From Mediterraneibacter butyricigenes (GTDB lineage: Bacteria; Bacillota; Clostridia; Lachnospirales; Lachnospiraceae): a DNA stretch of 64,000 nt. Below, one piece after another: positions 60,412 to 64,000 of this stretch. The stretch covers positions 744,001 through 808,000 of the forward strand of contig NZ_BHGK01000001.1 of assembly GCF_003574295.1 (NCBI RefSeq). Reading direction: 5' to 3'. Numbering within the stretch: the stretch's first letter is position 1; every line of letters starts with the position of its first letter. The notes under the pieces were generated by a model. The model was not told the origin of the DNA. It ran no database searches and was given only the letters and a program-made list of their open reading frames with translations. A program made the position numbers and the translations under genes.

Positions 60412-61821
60412 ATGTTTACACAAATCAACAATTTTATCACATGGTTCGATGGAGTAGTCTGGGGGCTCCCATTGATCATTCTGGTCCTGATCACAGGATT
60501 TCTGCTAACCACTCGGTTAGGGCTTTTGCAAGTAAGACATCTGGGCAAAGCTTTAAAATTCATGATTAAAAATGAAGAAGGCGGCGAAGGAGAAGTCACC
60601 AGTTTTGGTGCATTATGTACGGCTCTTTCTGCAACCATCGGTACCGGAAATATCGTAGGTGTTGCTACTGCGATTGCTGCCGGAGGTCCCGGAGCACTGT
60701 TCTGGATGGATGTTGCAGCATTTTTCGGTATGGCTTCCAAATACGCCGAAGGATTACTTGCAATCAAATATCGTACCATTGATAAAGAAGGCCATGTACT
60801 TGGCGGACCTTTCTACTATATTGAAAATGGTATGGGCAAACAATGGAGATGGCTTGCCAAGATTTTTGCATTTTTCGGTGCAGGCGTAGGACTCTTCGGA
60901 ATCGGGACCTTTACACAGGTCAACGGTATTGCTTCCGCAGTCAAAAACTTCTTTGATCCGGATTCCTTACATATCGTACATTTATTTGGCAACACCTATT
61001 CCTGGGCAACCGTCATTGCATGTCTGGTTCTGACGCTTTGTGTCGGTCTGGTTGTCATCGGTGGTATCCAGCGAATTTCCAAAGTTTCTCAGGTTATTGT
61101 ACCATTTATGGCAGTGCTTTATGTAATTCTTGCCGTAATTATTCTGCTTACGAATCTTTCTGCAGTTCCGGCAGCCATTGTAACGATCGTAAAATCTGCA
61201 TTTACCGGAAGCGCACTGGCAGGTGGTGTCATGGGAACCATGGTCATTGCCATGCAAAAGGGAATTGCCCGCGGAATCTTTTCCAACGAATCCGGACTTG
61301 GTAGTGCACCGATCGCAGCCGCTGCTGCTCAGACAAAAGAGCCGGTTCGGCAGGGTCTGGTATCCATGACCGGAACCTTTATCGATACGATTGTAATCTG
61401 TACTATGACCGGACTTTCTATCATCATTACCGGCACCTGGAATACAGGACTGGAAGGTGTAGAGATTACAACTGCTGCATTCCAGAAGGGACTTCCGTTC
61501 CCACCGGTTGTTGCATCATTTTCCCTGATGCTGTGTCTGGTATTCTTCGCATTTACCACAATCCTGGGATGGGATTACTATGGCGAACGTTGTCTGGAAT
61601 ACCTGTTTAACCGCAACAAAACTGCAGTGAAAACCTATCGTTGGCTTTACATTCTTTGCGTATTTATCGGGCCTTACATGACCGTGGCTGCCGTATGGAA
61701 TATCGCAGATATCTTCAATGCACTGATGGCATTCCCGAACTTGATTGCTCTGCTTGCATTAAATGGAGTCGTCGTAAAGGAAACAAAGGATTATTTCCAA
61801 CGCCATTCGAAAGGAAATTAA
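60412..61821 (+). CDS. Alanine/glycine:cation symporter (AGCS family)
   Basis: This 469-residue Na+-coupled importer of glycine or alanine has about eleven hydrophobic segments. AGCS signatures are the early GLLQVRHLGKALKF, then TSFGALCTALSATIGTGNIVGVATAIA near residues 65-91 and GGPGALFWMD, and later NESGLGSAPIAAAAA near 295-309. I place the start at the ATG at 60412, nine bases after GGAGG; a longer open frame from 60337 lies inside the glycine riboswitch and is not real. The riboswitch points to glycine as substrate or regulator. A terminator follows at 61847. Confidence 0.94.
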   Translation: MFTQINNFITWFDGVVWGLPLIILVLITGFLLTTRLGLLQVRHLGKALKFMIKNEEGGEGEVTSFGALCTALSATIGTGNIVGVATAIAAGGPGALFWMDVAAFFGMASKYAEGLLAIKYRTIDKEGHVLGGPFYYIENGMGKQWRWLAKIFAFFGAGVGLFGIGTFTQVNGIASAVKNFFDPDSLHIVHLFGNTYSWATVIACLVLTLCVGLVVIGGIQRISKVSQVIVPFMAVLYVILAVIILLTNLSAVPAAIVTIVKSAFTGSALAGGVMGTMVIAMQKGIARGIFSNESGLGSAPIAAAAAQTKEPVRQGLVSMTGTFIDTIVICTMTGLSIIITGTWNTGLEGVEITTAAFQKGLPFPPVVASFSLMLCLVFFAFTTILGWDYYGERCLEYLFNRNKTAVKTYRWLYILCVFIGPYMTVAAVWNIADIFNALMAFPNLIALLALNGVVVKETKDYFQRHSKGN

Positions 61822-61846
61822 ATTCTACTATCATGAGCTAAAAAAG

Positions 61847-61890
61847 AAAGACAGAACCACAGGATATCACGTGATTCTGTCTTTTTGTTT
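61847..61890 (+). terminator. Terminator of the AGCS symporter gene
   Basis: A 14-base stem with one mismatch (61847-61860 with 61871-61884) is followed by TTTTTGTTT. Confidence 0.85.
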
Positions 61891-61921
61891 ATATTTTATT
61901 CGAATTCTCGGTCAAATACAT

Positions 61922-61981
61922 TTATGGGGACATGATATGTCTGCTCTGTTTTATTATGAAGGTTTACTTCTTATTTTCTCC
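61922..61981. repeat. Dispersed intergenic repeat, copy B
   Basis: This stretch matches 45961-46019. It lies between the convergent symporter and metal permease genes, about 30 bases past the terminator, as copy A lies just past the vanZ terminator. Confidence 0.6.
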
Positions 61982-62008
61982 ACAAAAAGAATGCATAAGG
62001 GAACATCC

Positions 62009-62809
62009 TCATGCCCTCTTAACTCGTTTCACTCCCACTGCTACCAAAAACCATAATACTTCCAGCAGCACGATCGTTCCGCCCGGTTTCACACCTATAC
62101 AATAAGAAAGAAACAGACCCGCAATCGTCGTGAGAAGTGCTGTCACGATCGCCCACACTAATGTCCAGCGATAACTTTTTGCCATTTGCATCCCACAGGC
62201 CACCGGAACTACCAGCATAGAAGATACGATTAACGTTCCCACGGTTCTGGATGCTACGGAAACTGTCAACGCCGTTAATATGGTAAACATGAAATTAATC
62301 TGCCGCACCGGAACCCCGGAAACCCTGGCTGCATTTTCATCAAATCCAATATAGAATAATTCTCTGGAAAAGATACCGAGCGTCAGAAGGACTGCTCCGC
62401 TGATCACACAGACCGCGATCATCTCTCCATGGCTGACCGAGACAATACTTCCGAACAGAAAACTGTTAAAATTCGTGCTGTCTTTCACAAACCCGGAAAC
62501 CACGCCCGCCAGACCAATCCCCGCCGACATAATGATTGCGATGGCAAGTTCGGAATATCTGGGGATCTTTTTTCGAATCGCTTCAATTCCGAGTGCCGCC
62601 ACGATACAGACCACGACCGCGCCTAACACCGGATTGATCCCAAGCAACAGGCCGATTGCAACTCCTGCCAGCGAAGAATGGGACAGTGCGTCTCCGATCA
62701 TGGAAAGTCTCTTTAATACAATGGTAATTCCAATGCAGGGCGTAATGACTGCCAGAAGTATTCCGACCACAAATGCCCGCTGCATAAATCCATACTGCAA
62801 AATCTCCAT
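62009..62809 (-). CDS. znuB: Zinc/manganese-type ABC transporter permease
   Basis: This 266-residue permease of the ABC-3 family has about eight hydrophobic segments. Typical stretches are GITIVLKRLSMIGDALSHSSLAGVA near residues 25-49 and the loop FLFGSIVSVS near 110. The start is ATG at 62809, which shares one base with the znuC stop (TAATG), so translation is coupled; a longer frame reaching into znuC is not the start. It forms the membrane channel of the znuACB system. Zn2+ versus Mn2+ specificity cannot be told from the permease. Confidence 0.92.
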   Translation of the reverse strand: MEILQYGFMQRAFVVGILLAVITPCIGITIVLKRLSMIGDALSHSSLAGVAIGLLLGINPVLGAVVVCIVAALGIEAIRKKIPRYSELAIAIIMSAGIGLAGVVSGFVKDSTNFNSFLFGSIVSVSHGEMIAVCVISGAVLLTLGIFSRELFYIGFDENAARVSGVPVRQINFMFTILTALTVSVASRTVGTLIVSSMLVVPVACGMQMAKSYRWTLVWAIVTALLTTIAGLFLSYCIGVKPGGTIVLLEVLWFLVAVGVKRVKRA

Positions 62810-63471
62810 TATTCTGTGATGCCTCCTTCTTCTGCCCGTAAATGTCGATTGGCTCCGGCAAAAATTCTGGTATTTCCATGTGTTACCATCAAAATCGTCA
62901 GCCCCTCTTTGTGTTTCTTCTCCAGAATCTCGCACAATGCCTGGATAGAACTGCTGTCCACTCCCACGGTTGGCTCATCCAGAATCAGAAGCTTCGGTTC
63001 GTCCGCCAGGACTCTTGCCAGCATGACTCTTTGCTGTTGTCCTCCGGAAAGTTCTCCGATCCGTCGTTTTAAGAAGTCTTCCATCCCCAGTTCCGTCAAC
63101 GCCTGAAGCACTCTTTTGTTGCACTCTTTTCGTGAAAGTCTCTTCCCCAGCGGGCGGTATAATCCTGTCCGCATCACTTCTTCTACAGTTGCCGGGAAAT
63201 CCTGATTTCCACTGATACTGTTCTGCGGAACGTAGCCGATTTTCAGTCCGCGAAAGGAACCGGATGCCATGTCCCGTCCCAACAACTCAATTTTCCCCTG
63301 ATTCGGAGACAACTGTCCCAATACCAGTTTCAAAAACGTACTTTTCCCGCTTCCGTTTTCCCCGGTCAGAATCACATAATCTCCTTCATCTATCTTTAAA
63401 TTTACATCTTCCAATATCGGTACATCACCGGTATATCCAAACGAAAGATGCTCCACTTTGATTGCTTCCAC
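62809..63471 (-). CDS. znuC: Zinc/manganese-type ABC transporter ATPase
   Basis: This 220-residue ATPase has Walker A GENGSGKST (residues 37-45), the Q-loop YVPQNS, the signature LSGGQQQRVMLARVL near 138-152, Walker B LLILDEPTVGVD and the H-loop VTHG. It starts MEAIKVEHLSFGYTG. The last codons overlap znuB by one base. The substrate-binding protein gene is 123 bases upstream on the same strand. Confidence 0.93.
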   Translation of the reverse strand: MEAIKVEHLSFGYTGDVPILEDVNLKIDEGDYVILTGENGSGKSTFLKLVLGQLSPNQGKIELLGRDMASGSFRGLKIGYVPQNSISGNQDFPATVEEVMRTGLYRPLGKRLSRKECNKRVLQALTELGMEDFLKRRIGELSGGQQQRVMLARVLADEPKLLILDEPTVGVDSSSIQALCEILEKKHKEGLTILMVTHGNTRIFAGANRHLRAEEGGITE

Positions 63472-63594
63472 TCGATTTCCCTCTTTCCGATTTCTTTCTT
63501 CTTTTCATTCTGTCCTTCAGGAGTCTCTGCACTTTTTTCCATTTTGCACAGCTCGCTGCCCCAGCAAATGTTGCTCTGATTTCACGGTTCGCTC

Positions 63595-64000
63595 TCACTC
63601 ATTCAACGCCTGCTCCAGTGTTTTCAAATTGCGCTCCATCACAGAAAAATAGTCTTCTCCCTTTTCCAGATCTTCCTGATCCAGACCTTCCAGCGTATTC
63701 AAAACCGCTGTTTTGGCCCCAACCTCATCTGCAATGGTTTCTGCCACTTTCGGACTGACCAGCTCCTCAAAGAAAATAGTCTTCACCTGATGTTCCCGGG
63801 CAAACTGAATGATCTCTTCCATCCGGGCAGCATCCGGTTCAGAATCCGATACAACTCCCTCGATTCCCTGCTGTTCAAGTCCGTACGCATGGCAAAGGTA
63901 GCCGAACGCCTCATGGGCTGTGATCAGTTCCTTATTCTTCACCTGCTGCAGAACCTCCCGATAATTTTCATCCAATGTGTCAAACTGACCGGCATATGTT
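63595..64000 (-). CDS. znuA: Zinc/manganese ABC transporter substrate-binding lipoprotein, N-terminal part missing
   Basis: About 134 C-terminal residues are visible; the gene runs off the right edge. The stretch ending YREVLQQVKNKELITAHEAF carries the metal-ligand histidine of the second half of ZnuA-type proteins (AHEAFGYL), followed by GVVSDSEPDAARMEEII and FFEELVSPKVAETIADEVG, whose glutamate or aspartate completes the site. The order znuA-znuC-znuB is usual. The gap to znuC (63472-63594) holds no gene, and I did not find a clear Zur box there. Confidence 0.9.
   Translation of the reverse strand, partial: TYAGQFDTLDENYREVLQQVKNKELITAHEAFGYLCHAYGLEQQGIEGVVSDSEPDAARMEEIIQFAREHQVKTIFFEELVSPKVAETIADEVGAKTAVLNTLEGLDQEDLEKGEDYFSVMERNLKTLEQALNE

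Noticed and set aside
62810-62935. 42-codon N-terminal extension of the metal permease
   Set aside because: It would read through znuC coding sequence in another frame. The TAATG overlap at 62809 is the typical coupled start.

Overview
The window is a contiguous chromosomal stretch of a Gram-positive anaerobe. The 16S rRNA reads as a Lachnospiraceae (Clostridia) sequence. The protein content agrees: pyruvate:ferredoxin oxidoreductase, split transketolase, PASTA-domain PrkC with PrpC, CIRCE heat-shock operators, GlpP-type antitermination, MurE with the meso-diaminopimelate DNPR motif together with diaminopimelate dehydrogenase, and a glycine riboswitch in front of an AGCS symporter. I cannot fix the genus by eye. 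I saw no insertion sequence, prophage, integrase, CRISPR array or tRNA gene. This is core genome rather than an accessory island.

Layout. Positions 1-6.4 kb hold a lactaldehyde-reductase-like alcohol dehydrogenase (cut by the window edge), a TetR/DhaS-like regulator, a GPH-type sugar transporter, a LysR regulator and a two-gene transketolase. Positions 6.6-12.4 kb hold an rRNA operon on the minus strand in the unusual order 16S-5S-23S, with tandem promoters, processing stalks and a terminator. Positions 12.4-17.5 kb hold radA, a small conserved protein of unknown function, and clpC behind a YtrA-type GntR regulator. Positions 17.5-24.1 kb hold a glycerol regulon: glpP, glpK, glpF, a GlpA-like dehydrogenase, a pyridine-nucleotide oxidoreductase and a DUF1667 protein. 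Terminator hairpins precede glpP and the dehydrogenase. nifJ, lgt, ychF and a YitT-family gene follow up to 31.2 kb.

Positions 31.3-45.1 kb are one long minus-strand run: murE, priA, def, fmt, a zinc metallopeptidase, rsmB, rlmN, prpC, prkC, rsgA, rpe, thiN. It ties peptidoglycan precursor synthesis, replication restart, translation start and rRNA modification to the Ser/Thr kinase-phosphatase pair. Positions 45.2-51 kb carry vanZ and a clpB-dinB-acyltransferase operon behind a CIRCE-overlapped promoter. Positions 51-58 kb hold a nitroreductase, an ABC exporter, a TSUP permease, an MFS transporter, a dicarboxylate/amino-acid symporter and ddh. Positions 58.2-61.9 kb hold a CIRCE-controlled hsp20 that carries two single-base frameshifts, a CbpA-like J-protein, and a glycine riboswitch with its alanine/glycine symporter. 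The window ends in a znuACB-type metal ABC importer cut by the right edge.

I did not find a convincing undescribed multi-gene system. The most useful leads are the rRNA gene order, the coupling of an error-prone polymerase to the HrcA heat-shock operator, the double frameshift in hsp20, the glycine riboswitch whose closing stem includes the ribosome binding site, the GlpP leader terminators, and a pair of about 60-base dispersed repeats in two convergent intergenic regions.
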